A program made the translations under genes and the position numbers. Positions 35,800 through 46,560 of a DNA stretch of 64,000 nucleotides are shown piece by piece. Source of the DNA: Pempheris klunzingeri (lineage: Eukaryota; Chordata; Actinopteri; Acropomatiformes; Pempheridae). The notes beneath the pieces are model-generated. The model ran no database searches, had not been told where the DNA came from, and saw only the letters and a program-made list of their open reading frames with translations. The stretch is from assembly GCF_042242105.1 (NCBI RefSeq), contig NC_092020.1:16212788-16276787 (forward strand), written 5' to 3'. Within the stretch, counting starts at the first letter, position 1. Each line of letters starts with the position of its first letter.

Positions 35800-38700
35800 T
35801 GGCACAAAACTGTCTAAGTACAAAGCATCAAAGTACACAAATGTGCCAGTACACGCCGCTAAGAGGTTAAGCTAGTACATCTTTACTGTTTTCTCTCCGT
35901 GCTTCACTGTTTTGTGGGGAAAGGTCGGTGGGTGATATTAAAACTTTGAGGAGCTTCAATCTAAATACATCTCTGATCAGAAAATAACACGAGATATTTT
36001 AACACCAGCATGCACAAGACACAAGTTCCCTCAATTTATCAGATATATTCAAACAAAACATATTAGCATATTGCATATTAAACTTAAAGTTTACTTTGAC
36101 AGCAGAATACTTTTCACTTCATTGTGAACATGATAAGAAACGTGATACCATCAATAATTAAAGGCTAATGTATTGCTACACCAGTTACAACATGGCTATA
36201 CTTATTGCATGAAGTCAAGCCAGTTTTATTTATTTTTCTTTATTTATTTAACCGTAGAAAAGTAGTTCATCATGTGCATGTACTAGCACTGAGTTCAAAT
36301 CCAACTTTGAGGTTGTCTACTTTCATTTTACTTTCACTCTGCTTTCATTTAATTTTACTTTGAATTTGTATTTACATTTTTTTTTACCAACTTCATACTT
36401 GTTCTCCACCACATTTTAGGGTTATCGTACTTTTAACCAGATGTCACTGAAGTTACTTCTTTGCAGATTAAGTTTTCATATCTAAAACATATAATAGGTT
36501 GATAAAGCTTTAAAGTACTAAACAGTAATCTATATAATAAAGTTAGATTTATTACCATCTGAACCACTGCTGCTACTTTCTCTTTTGCTACGTTTGGCTG
36601 CAAATATTTAAACAATTTGACTTCTACGTGGACTACTACCTTGATTTATAGGTACAGTTAAGGATCTATGCTTTTACCACCTCTATTTATTGAAGCCATC
36701 ATTAATTGACATCATGAGTGACAGATATGACGTATGCATGATGTCAACAGCACCTCAACAAAACCTGACCTGGACAATCAGATCTGTCTGTACAGACATG
36801 TTCAAAACTGCTCTGCACATTCACAGTAAGATAGTGTACCCATGGTACTAAAGCATGGATTTACAAGACATGAATTACAACACCCACTAAACCAAATAAA
36901 TTCAAGTGTATGCAGCATCAGGGTGCTGTTACGCTCTGTGAAGAATGTGTGTGTGGGACATGTGTGTAGGGTGAGTGTGTGGGTGGGTGTGGATGAGTTA
37001 TGTGGATACATGTGGAGAAATTTAGGGTGAGTAAATGGCAAAGGAATCTAAAATTCCCTCACCCACTCCAGAAAATGGCAACTTTTGGAGGGAAACTGTG
37101 GAGTAAAAAGAGAAACCTTAACAACAACTTACTCACACTCTCATGGGTGAATATACATAAACTTACAAACAAATCTTTTTCTTTTAAATGGATCAAATCT
37201 CATGGCCGTGTGAGTTGAGCGGACCTCTGTTGGCCAAATAAAAGATAAAAGAAATAGTCAATAATGGAATGAAGGTGTGTAATCTGAAAAAAAAGGTATC
37301 CAACATGTTGTGACATGTCCCTATTAGACACATTGCAAGTGTGTCATCACTGCATTCCTGAAACTTTAGTCATCTGACGTTCACCTTTCCCCTATACTCC
37401 CTTCATATGATACCATCCTGCATGTGTGTCCTCCTTATAATAGGGTGTAATGTTTTTAAAATCTGAAATCTGAGACACAGCAGTAGAATTGGCAGATGAG
37501 TAACAGGTATAAGCCTTGTTAAATGTCATGCCCCCGGCAGTTTCAGTTTTTGTTCACAGTCTGTAATTTCATTCATAAGTTATGAAATGACTGAAGTCCA
37601 CAATTCACTGCCTCAATCATAGATAACCACCTTTAATCTGCACTGCTTTTTCTCTTTTTCTCCCAAAAAGAGATTTTTTTTAAAGGACTAGAAACAGCAT
37701 TTGCATTTAGCTTTAGCAAATCTTGTTTTTTAAGACAATCCTTATTCCCAAGAAAAAAAATTAATAGTAATGCGAGACATTGGTGCAGCAGTCAGCAGCC
37801 AGGAGAAATCAGCCCTTTGCCGGGAACTGTGTCCTTAGGGACTGCAAGGTCAGCAGCTGCTGTGACAGACTCAGCTTACCGAATCTACAATGTGCGTTTT
37901 TTGAATCTGTACTTGGTACTATATTGTGCTTGCAAGTAGAAAACAGTCGTTGAGATAATCGAGCAGCTTTGTTGTAATTGACTGACTCATCTCCACAGGC
38001 ATGCATGCACATCGATGTGGTTTGTGAAGTGAGAGTGACTGCCAAAAACCTCAGCACAATTAAGCACATGCACCCATTTTTGCCCACACTATACTACTTC
38101 TACTACAATCTACTTCATAACCGATCCTGTAGTACATAGACACAACCTTGAAGTTCATTCATATTCAAGATATGAGTATTATAGTATTATTAGAGAGGCA
38201 TGCTTTGTTTTCCTGCTTTTTTTTTCATCATATGACTTTTAACTATTATTACACCAGAAGAAATGTTGGAATTTACTCTTGTCATTTAAAAGTATTTCTA
38301 CTTTTGGAGTACATTTTAAAGTCCATAATTTTACATTACTTAAATAAATAATAACGTATTAGTAAGGTTGTATTCTTTTAACAGCAGTTAAAATTACACA
38401 AAATAACTAAATGCAAATGCTGAAAGTATTTGTAAGAGCTGAGATTGATCTGAAAACTATGATTTTTAAGTTACCTTGACAAAAAATGTTATAAAATATA
38501 TCAACTTAGATTAAGTTAATTAGTTAAATTAAGTTATATCATGAACTCCTGTATGATGTTTTACAGTGTGAATTTAAAGTTATTAGCTTTGACATAATAC
38601 TAAGGAGAACTCTTTTGACAGCAGCTAAAATGACATTTATCACTAAATACAAGTGTTGAAAACTTTGCAGAAGCATTAGGAAAAAGAACTTTGCATAATA

Positions 38701-38940
38701 AATAAAGTTAAAAGTAATCAAATTTTAACAGTGATACATTCTGTCCACTCAGGTTTAACAAAGTAGCCTCTAATTTGTTTACATTGTGGCAATCACATAC
38801 TAATAGTGTCCTTATCTCTTTTAACTATAGAAAATCTTAAAATAAGAGCAAAGTGCACTTCACACATATAAATATCAACTTTGTCCAAGTAGATTTTTAC
38901 TCTACAGATGCAACCTTAGCGTAAACAAGCCATCATGTAG
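35800..38940. other. yif1a/fosl1 intergenic DNA
   Basis: A 3-kb AT-rich interval between divergent genes. It holds a repeat fragment (36395-36560), a GT-rich patch near 36940-36990 and no gene that I can support. Confidence 0.6.
36395..36560 (-). mobile_element. Fragment of the CAGTGGTGGAAGAAGTA repeat
   Basis: TTCTCCACCACATTTTAGG, ACTTCTTTGCAGATTAAG and AACATATAATAGG match a percomorph repeat whose other end begins CAGTGGTGGAAGAAGTA. A second copy is at 59747. The fragment is diverged and noncoding. Confidence 0.5.
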
Positions 38941-39089
38941 GTGACAGCACTTCCACTGGAGGAGGAAACTGTCACAGGTTTAACCGCTGCATCAGAAAAG
39001 TCAGAAAAATCACAGAGCAGGAAACCTTCACGTATCGACCATGAGGTGAGGCGTCGGTGTCTGTCTGAGGGATCCCGGGTGTTTCTCTC

Positions 39090-39240
39090 AGGAGGAAACT
39101 CTCACCATATATGGTCAATGACGTCAGGACACGTGGTCAGGTTCGTGAGAGATTCCAGACAACACTATTTCCCGTAAGTGCGGAGGGGCGTGAACCTATA
39201 TTGAACCGCTTTAAGAGTTTACAACCTCACAATCATTCCC
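39090..39240 (+). promoter_or_regulatory. fosl1: fosl1 promoter: SRE, CRE and E-box
   Basis: CCATATATGG (39105-39114) is a perfect SRF CArG box with an ETS-like GGAGGAAACT just upstream. TGACGTCA (39119-39126) is a full palindromic CRE five bases further. CACGTG (39130-39135) follows. A weak TATA-like CCTATATTG near 39196 suggests transcription from about 39225. This mirrors the SRE plus CRE arrangement of the c-fos promoter and fits an immediate-early gene. Confidence 0.75.
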
Positions 39241-39508
39241 GGAGTCTGGTGTCTGGATGTATGAGTAAAGACGAGAGGATGTGCTGAAAGTTGTTTTCGG
39301 ACGTTTTAAGGCGATTTGGGAAAAAAAGCGAGAGTATATGTCCTTTCTTTTCCCCCTTGAAGATACACCCGTTTGGACTCTACCGATTTACCGCAATAAG
39401 GTGGGTTTACCCCAAGTTTGAACTGACACACACGAGACTCAATAGTAATTCAGTGTCAGCTGAAGGCGCCATCTGGACCCGATTTTCTTTTTTATTTAAA
39501 CCGAAAGG

Positions 39509-42088
39509 ATGTATCGAAACTTTGGGGGTCAAGGAAGAGGCAGTCCAGCGTACACAGCCGGCAGCTCAGGGTCAAACTCTGTTTCCCTGGGAAGCAGCAG
39601 CACTTCAACCACACAACAGGAGCAGGTAGGTGTCGGTGAACCAGGCAACAGGTTATCACACACAGTTAGGGGTCATACAGCATGTCAACTAAGCTAGAAA
39701 AGTAAAATGTAACATTTGTGCAGTTAAGCAAGTTGTTATACTCTATGTGTATGTAATAAAAAGTCAAACTAGATATATGTATATATAATGATCATGATAT
39801 GTTTTACTTTAATTACTTTGTATTTAGGCCCTAGACACCATTTATTTTGTTATTGATCATCATCTGTCTACACTTGTCCACTAACTCCAACCACCTTCTC
39901 TTTTTCATCAATTTTTCCAGAAATTTACAATGGCTGGCAGCAGTCACTTTGTGCCAAGCCTCAATGCCATCACAACCAACCAGGACCTTCAGTGGTTGGT
40001 CCAGCCCTCCCTCATGCCCTCGCCGGGCCCCTCACGATCTCCAGTACCTCCTTACCCATCCCTCTCAGGGGCAAGGCCGCTGGGCCCACCACCTTCCCAC
40101 TCCCAGCTTTACAGATCAGGGGTCATAAGAGCAGCTGCAAATCCCACTACTTCAACCAGGCGCAGGAACGATGAACATGTAAGAAAGTAGTCCTTAAATA
40201 ATGTAAACTTTGTTTAAGATACATAGTGCGAAAAAGACATATGTTGAAGAGAGTCTGATATTTGTGGATTTGTTGCATTTCTTCTGTTTAAAAACTCAGT
40301 GTTGTCAACTTGAGGTAAAACGGAGCTCTATTGGGATTTGTATTTTTCCTAGAGGGGTTGCAGATAGCAAGGTGTGGACTGCAACTCAATCATTTCTGTG
40401 AAACTAGTGTGTAATATCCTGTAGTGTACTATGACACAACTCTAGTATTTCCTTTAGACTTACACAAATTGCTCCATTTAGAGGCAGGACAAGGATAAGA
40501 AAAGATTATTTAGACATGCTATTTCACACGTCATTTAAATACGTTTTCAGTTCTTAGGTAGTTTAAAAAAGGAAAACTTGCTACTCAGAGGCAAACACAC
40601 ACTGTTTATGTTCTTTGGTGTTTACTTTTAGTCAATGTTGACTCAGTGAAATGATCATCTTTGACACACTGTTTGCAAAGATCTGCTTTTTGTTAGCAGA
40701 CCAATGTTACATGTCAATACTAGATAGCGTGGATGTTAAAGTGACCCAATTCCACGCAACTTTAACCTTAAATGCCATCATCAAGCTCGCCACCATCATT
40801 TGTTTCATCAGGAACACGTTGGCACACATCCCCGTCAGTTTTGTTCTTGGAGTTGTAATTTCATGGTACAGGAAGTGGATTGTCATGTGACTCACAGGGG
40901 CAAGTCATTTTCTATGACTCACACCTGAGTCACTACTGGGGTCTGAGCTGACTCATCACCCCGAAAGGGCGGGAAACATTGGATGAACATCAATTATTCA
41001 GTAGGGCGCTGGATGAAGTCAGAGTCAGTGTGTTACAAAGGCACAAAAGCTCAGACTTCTCAAAATCATTCACCCGCCATGATTGTGATGACTCAGTGCA
41101 CACACATGGTGGTAGTGTTTCTCCTGTCTCATGTTGCCTGTGCTGGACTCCCAACATGTCTCCTTATACATTTGAAATTTTGAATGTTGCTTTTTGCCCA
41201 AAGCAACAAGGTTTCACAATCCAACTTGACACGTGAAAGAGTTTGACTCACTGTGTATGGTTAACCTATTTCATGTGTTTAATCTTTTTTTCTTCTGTGT
41301 CTCAGTTGTTGTCCCAGGAAGAGATGGAGAGACGCAGAGTAAGAAGGGAGAGGAATAAACTGGCGGCAGCAAAATGTCGCAATCGCCGTCGGGAGCTGAC
41401 AGACACACTTCAAAATGTGAGTGAACATTGTACAAAAGTCACAGCATCAATGCAAAGCGCTGGTCTCAATCAGGCATGAGAGGATTTACAAATATATATA
41501 TCTGTCTTTCTCTGCTTGTCCCTGGTGTAGGAGACTGACCAGCTGGAGGATGAAAAGTCACGTTTACAGAAGGAAATAGCTGAACTACAAAAGGAAAAGG
41601 ACAAGCTTGAGCTGGTCCTGGAGGCTCACCGTCCCATTTGTAAAATAGAGGACTCTGATTCGGATTCTGACCCAAATCCATCAATTTCCTCTTTGGGAGG
41701 CATCAAAATGGAGCCAGAAGACTCTGGGACACCTGGACGCTCAACCAAACTGCCGACAAAGATGGAGAAGCCCAAACCAAAGATAACCATCCCCAGCAAG
41801 CCCGTGGCCGCGGCTGCCTCTGCTATTGTCACTGAATCAGAGTCGCTCCACACCCCAGTTCTCACATCTACTCCCTCTCTAACGCCCTTCACAGCTGGTA
41901 TGGTCTTCACCTATCCCTCTGCCCCGTTAGACGCCAGCTCCTCGGTCACGTCTCACGCCGCGTCACAGCAGGGAAATGCCCCACAGCCTTATGCCCCACA
42001 GCCCTGTGGGATAGCTCATCGACGCAGCAGCAGCAGTGGTGACCAGTCCGATCACTCCCTGCACTCCCCGACCATCCTCACTCTGTGA
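39509..42088 (+). CDS. fosl1: Fos-like 1 (Fra-1), AP-1 bZIP factor
   Basis: Four exons, 39509-39625, 39921-40178, 41306-41416 and 41531-42088, encode 347 residues. The four-exon layout, with the basic region in exon 3 and the zipper running into exon 4, is that of FOS family genes. The basic region [20 protein letters not shown] (134-153) is essentially invariant in Fos proteins. The heptad leucines are L160, L167, L174, L181 and L188. IKMEPED is a sumoylation-type site. The C-terminus [12 protein letters not shown] matches the FOSL1/FOSL2 ending. Fra-1 dimerises with Jun proteins on AP-1 sites. The short length and the ccdc85b-fibp-efemp2 neighbours favour FOSL1 over FOSL2. Short upstream frames at 39257 and 39261 would lie in the 5' UTR. 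A 3' UTR rich in ATTTA-like sequence precedes the poly(A) signal. Confidence 0.93.
40639..41250. promoter_or_regulatory. fosl1: Cluster of seven AP-1 sites in fosl1 intron 2
   Basis: Perfect TGACTCA or TGAGTCA heptamers lie at 40639, 40888, 40915, 40926, 40949, 41089 and 41244 (start positions). Four of them fall within 68 bases (40888-40955). Mammalian fosl1 is known to be autoregulated by intronic AP-1 sites, so this is very likely an enhancer bound by Fos/Jun. Confidence 0.75.
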
Positions 42089-42756
42089 TGGACGGCCCCG
42101 TCATCCTGGCAAAACACTAATGTTCATTTCCATGCAGTCATAGTGTGAATGAAACCAGATGGATCTCTAGGAAAGAGATGAAAATGATGACTGTGATGAC
42201 CATTTCTAAATGAGCTGCTTCATTTAATCTATTTAGAAAGTTGATCCTGTGCTTAGATGATTAGGGGCATTATCAGGATATGAATGTTACACTCTTACAA
42301 GTTTTGATATAAATATAAAGTCTTTATATTTCTAATTATAAAAGCATGTTTGGGGTTTATTATGAAAACACTGCATGTAGAATATATATTATCTAAAGAA
42401 TTATACAAGCATTATAGACATAACTGATAACTACATCTATTAATATCTTTATAGTCATTATGATTTGTCACACTGTTACATTGTGTTATGTAACACTTTA
42501 TGAACGTCCTCAAGAAGGGAAATAGAATACTTACAAATTGCTGGTCCTTATTTTTGTATGAAACTTTTAAGAATCCTAATATCTTCTATGCAAATTATTG
42601 ACCACTAAGGCTGGGCCGTAGGAGTTGATACAGATTATATAATCATGTATTTATTTTTGAGAGTGTAATATATTTTTGGTAATGTTTTCTCTAACTAATG
42701 AATGGTGGGCAGTGCCTTACTTTTATCTTTTGTCAAAACTGCACTACTTGTCAGAC

Positions 42757-42762
42757 AATAAA
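42757..42762 (+). terminator. fosl1: fosl1 polyadenylation signal
   Basis: AATAAA lies about 670 bases after the stop codon, followed by a GT-rich tract (gtggaagttgtggtggtg). Confidence 0.75.
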
Positions 42763-43007
42763 GAACAACAATTCATAACTGCGTGGAAGTTGTGGTGGTG
42801 TAATATCATTGTTATTATTGGTAACAAACAGACAACAGAAGGATTAGATGATTAGACCGAAATACAATTAAAAAACAATGATTTATCCGATTCAACTGAG
42901 AATGAATCATTTAAATGATGCAACACATCACTTTAAAATGTTGTAAAGTGAACACTGAAGCAACAGAATAACTCAAACTAGAAGATATACTGTAGGAATT
43001 AGATGAG

Positions 43008-43286
43008 TATTCGATTAATTGATTAGTCAATCAATAGAAGATTAATCTGCAACTATTTTGCGTTTAATCAAGCAAAAAAGAGAAGTGAGTATGCATACTG
43101 GTTGCAGCTTCTCCAATTTTCTGCGTGTATGTGTTTTTAAACTGAATATCTTTGTGTTTAGAAGAAAAACAAGCAATTTGACGCTTTGACTCTGGGAAAT
43201 TATGATGGGCATATTTAATTTTTTTGGACATGCTATTGATTATATGATTAATCAAAATAATGAAAACAATCATAAACTGCAGCCCT
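43008..43286 (-). mobile_element. MITE-like repeat GGGCTGCAAC, copy 4
   Basis: Plus-strand left end CGATTAATTGATTAGTCAATC, right end CATAAACTGCAGCCCT. It is a minus-orientation, near-complete and diverged copy. Confidence 0.6.
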
Positions 43287-44159
43287 TTTACTGACACTCA
43301 CTAAAATAGTTTGATGGCTGCAAGATACATTGACACGCTCTAATGACGGCTCCATGCTCCTCAACTGTGAACATTGTGTTCTCCGTCGCTCCATTTCCAA
43401 AAAAATGAAGCGAATCTCATGCTAATACATACATGGCTCAGAGGGCCTTGAACTGCTCTGCTGAAATGGGGTTAGAGAGAGAAATAGTGATGGAACCAGG
43501 AGTCTGATTGAGAGCTAGAGAGCATGAAAAAAAAAAATCAGTGTGCTGCTGTCAAAGGGCGTCTGTGCATCACTAAGTGGGTAAAAGCATTACTGCCCTC
43601 TTCAGCTCTCCAGACTGTGCAAATAGGGATCCAAAAATAAAACTGATGAACATCCATAAAGTCAGTCTGTATGACAAGAAGGGAGCATCAATCATGCACA
43701 GTCGGTTCAGACACGAAGGTGAAAACAGCAAGTGCAGAAATCAATCCTTCATTCTGTGTTGTGTGAATGTAAATGCTTGTTTCTGCAAAGTCAAACACAC
43801 AAAGAAAGGTCAGAACGGCACAAAGTGTCATACCCACTGTATTTAAAGCTCTTCAATGCACTACGAGCATAGCCCACCAATAAACAGCTGACGACAAAAT
43901 AAATCTTTTCTAATCCATGAGCATTATCTATGATTTAAACTGAAATCGGTTAGTAACGCTAGTTAATACAGATAAATCAAGATAAAGAAGGGTCAAAGTT
44001 AAGATTATCCCTAATGTTACAGGGTTAAATACAAAGCATGAGTTACAGAAGACAAGCTGACCACCGCCAACTTAAACAAACTCTGTGATACGCTAATTGA
44101 ACACTAACAACAACAATGTAATAAAAAATGTAATACAAGTGAACTGAAACAGCTTGGTT

Positions 44160-44190
44160 TGAATAGAATAGAATCGAATAGAATAGAAAT
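44160..44190. repeat. (GAATA)n simple repeat
   Basis: Imperfect GAATA pentamers, a pattern often left at fish retroelement tails. Confidence 0.8.
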
Positions 44191-45108
44191 CATTCAAACT
44201 TGTAGACCTTCCAGTTTGATACAAAGAGTTTCCAGTTGGATTAAAAAAAGGTGACAGAACTTATTCAATTCAGCTCTGAGTGAGGTCCAAGGACATCTAT
44301 GTCGTCTGATCCAAACCCCTAACTAGTGTGCTGGCTCTGCCCAGGCTCTAGCACATGTACTCTACATAATGCACAGCGGCCCCACCCACAGTTAACCTGA
44401 AGGGCCTTCACATCAGACTGGTTAACAGGCCTGTACAAATGGTGACAATCATCATGCACACATGGCACTCCAATCCTGTCCTGAGGGAGAGAGTGCATAA
44501 AATATTACACATTATTGGGTGTCTAGCAAAAGCAAATATCAAATAGTTCCATATTTTCTTTTATCACAACTCGTCTATCTCAGTGCTATTGGATTTCAGT
44601 GGACTAAATATGGCTCAAAACTGGATTGAAATGAATCTTTAGATCTGTGATACAAAGATCCATGATAACGCTGTCCAGTGCAATAGGAAAAAGGCTTCTA
44701 CCAGTGTAGGCTAGTCCAGTGCATGAGATAAATTTATATGTGTGACCCACTTTTTTGGTCCCATTTTTTTTTTTCAATAACAGACCACTGAAAAAAGGAG
44801 CATTTCCCCAAAACAGAAGAATTAGAAAAAACACTGTAAAATTAAGATACATTATCATCTGGCAAACATCTATTAAGTGTCTTTGTAAAGTCCTGAAAAT
44901 GTCTCTAGTGGGAGAATCTTTGTCCTAGTGGCAAAAAAACCTAGTGGCACACACATCTTTGCAGCATTCAGAAAGCCCTAATGCTTTTGCACCAATTTGA
45001 TTTGTACTGTCCGACAAAGCTTCTGAGTCTCTGTCAATCACATCACCCCTTCTCTGCATGTTCCTTCTTTGAGCCGGAGGAGCCCTGACTGCTGACAAAA
45101 AGCTGCGA

Positions 45109-45711
45109 TCAGTCGTCAGGTGAGCACACCAGGTGAAGCTGGTCTGGGCTTCCCACGCTGCCTGTGCTTGAGCTGCCGTCCCCCAGGTCCCGGGCCACCA
45201 TGCAGGGCAGGTTGAGCTCGGTGGACCCTCCGGGGCTGGAGTCACTCCTGCTGACACACTCCTCCTCCAGGACCAGACACAGCTCTTTCAGGTCCAAATT
45301 CTCCTTCACCAGCCCGTCCTGCATGCGCTCCAGGTCGGCGAGCTTTTTCAAGTAGCCGCCCAGGTCCTCCCGCATCACTTTGGCTGCGTGATGCCCGAAC
45401 AGCTGCCATTCCCTGGCCAGCTTCTTCACTTTGAGCCGGTCGTCGTCCAGGAAGCAGCACAGGTCCCGCAGCTCCACGTTTTCCTCCTGCAGGCGCTGAT
45501 TGATGACTTTCAGTTCCCTGATTTCAAGGAGGTGTCCCTGCAGCTGTTTATTTACCTCTTTTATCAGCCGTCCTCGCTGGATGAGAGCTGATATTTTATC
45601 CGACTCCTCTTTACGCAGCCGGCTCACCAGCTCCTCTTTGGAGCACGCCAGCAAATCCTCGTCAGACATCTTTGACAGCTCTCTATTTATTATCTCGCCG
45701 TCGCTACCCAT
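45109..45711 (-). CDS. ccdc85b: Coiled-coil protein CCDC85B (DIPA family)
   Basis: An intronless 200-residue frame (human CCDC85B, also single-exon, is 202). The family core is visible: MSDEDLLACSKEELVSRLR, then a long coiled coil with QGHLLEIRELKVINQRLQEE, LRDLCCFLDDDRLKVKKLA, REWQLFGHHAAKVMREDLGG and LKELCLVLEEEC. A Ser/Gly-rich tail (SSPGGS, GSSSTGSVGSPDQ) follows. CCDC85B is described as an adaptor and transcriptional corepressor that binds partners through its coiled coil; nothing in this sequence adds to that. CCDC85A and CCDC85C are longer and multi-exon, so length and neighbours support B. It is convergent with fosl1. Confidence 0.95.
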   Translation of the reverse strand: MGSDGEIINRELSKMSDEDLLACSKEELVSRLRKEESDKISALIQRGRLIKEVNKQLQGHLLEIRELKVINQRLQEENVELRDLCCFLDDDRLKVKKLAREWQLFGHHAAKVMREDLGGYLKKLADLERMQDGLVKENLDLKELCLVLEEECVSRSDSSPGGSTELNLPCMVARDLGDGSSSTGSVGSPDQLHLVCSPDD

Positions 45712-46560
45712 TTTCTATTAAAAACCTACACCTAGAGGGTACCTGAGAGTATATTAAAAGCGCTGAGATGTAGCTGGATGCTCAACACATCACATCCTCG
45801 TCTTCATCTGCATCCAGCGTGTTCCAGATGTCATGTGTGCGATCACGACAGCACCGGAGGCCAAATCATAGCAGAAACATGTGATATCTTTAATTAGATG
45901 GCTTTCTTCGAGGCGCTGTGACTTCAGTGTTATTTTGTGCCGAACCCAGTGGCTGATCTCCGTGGGCAATGTCTTAATGAGGTCGTGTATGAAAATGCAC
46001 CGCAACCCCCCGTTAATGTCAGTCTGTCATCCTCTCAACAGCAGGCTGTGCTCCCCAAAGGCCTCCAAGACTACAACTGTCCTTATTTTACCTTCTCTCG
46101 CACTATTTTGAAGGCAACAGCCGCCCCGTGGGCTCTTCTGGACTGGACGTACCGAGGCCTGGTCGATCCACGGAGGCTTAATCCAGCAGCCTCGGATGCA
46201 CACCCTGCAGATGTGGTGATTTTTACATCGCTGGCATCGTCTCATCAGGCTCGCCTCGGCTGAATGAACTCCGGTGGCTGGAGGATGAGTCCGTACGGTA
46301 CAGCAGCTTTTCTGTCTTCCCTTTTCCCAAAAAAACGATTCACTCTTTTGAGACAAAAACAAAATGAATCACAATCCAAGCACGTCTTCTATCCGCACAC
46401 AATAAATGCATCATCTGTGCTCATCCTCCGGGGCTGGACTCTTACCACAACAATGTCCGCCTCCGCCACTTTCACGGCTGTGACTCCGTTAAGCAGCGAG
46501 CTGCGCGTCAAGCTGTTGCAGTACCGGAAGTCGGTCTTTACGGCCTTCAAAATAAAAGCG
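45712..46560 (-). promoter_or_regulatory. ccdc85b: ccdc85b upstream GC-rich region
   Basis: Moderately CpG-rich sequence extends about 0.8 kb upstream of the ATG. An ETS-type CCGGAAG lies at 46524. The ccdc85b start site is probably within the first 200 bases. The far part could be a separate promoter, but no transcript can be supported. Confidence 0.35.

Larger units (their letters stand above)
42790..44600. other. fosl1/ccdc85b intergenic DNA
   Basis: No gene is recognised. It holds one MITE-like copy (43008-43286) and a GAATA-type simple repeat (44160-44190). The 89-codon plus frame at 43577-43846 has no recognisable content. Confidence 0.6.

Noticed and set aside
39291-39629. 112-codon frame overlapping the fosl1 start
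   Set aside because: It does not begin with ATG and is out of frame with fosl1. Only very short ATG-led upstream frames exist there.
45937-46263. 108-codon plus-strand frame
   Set aside because: It lies in GC-rich sequence above ccdc85b and ends abruptly. No family resemblance.
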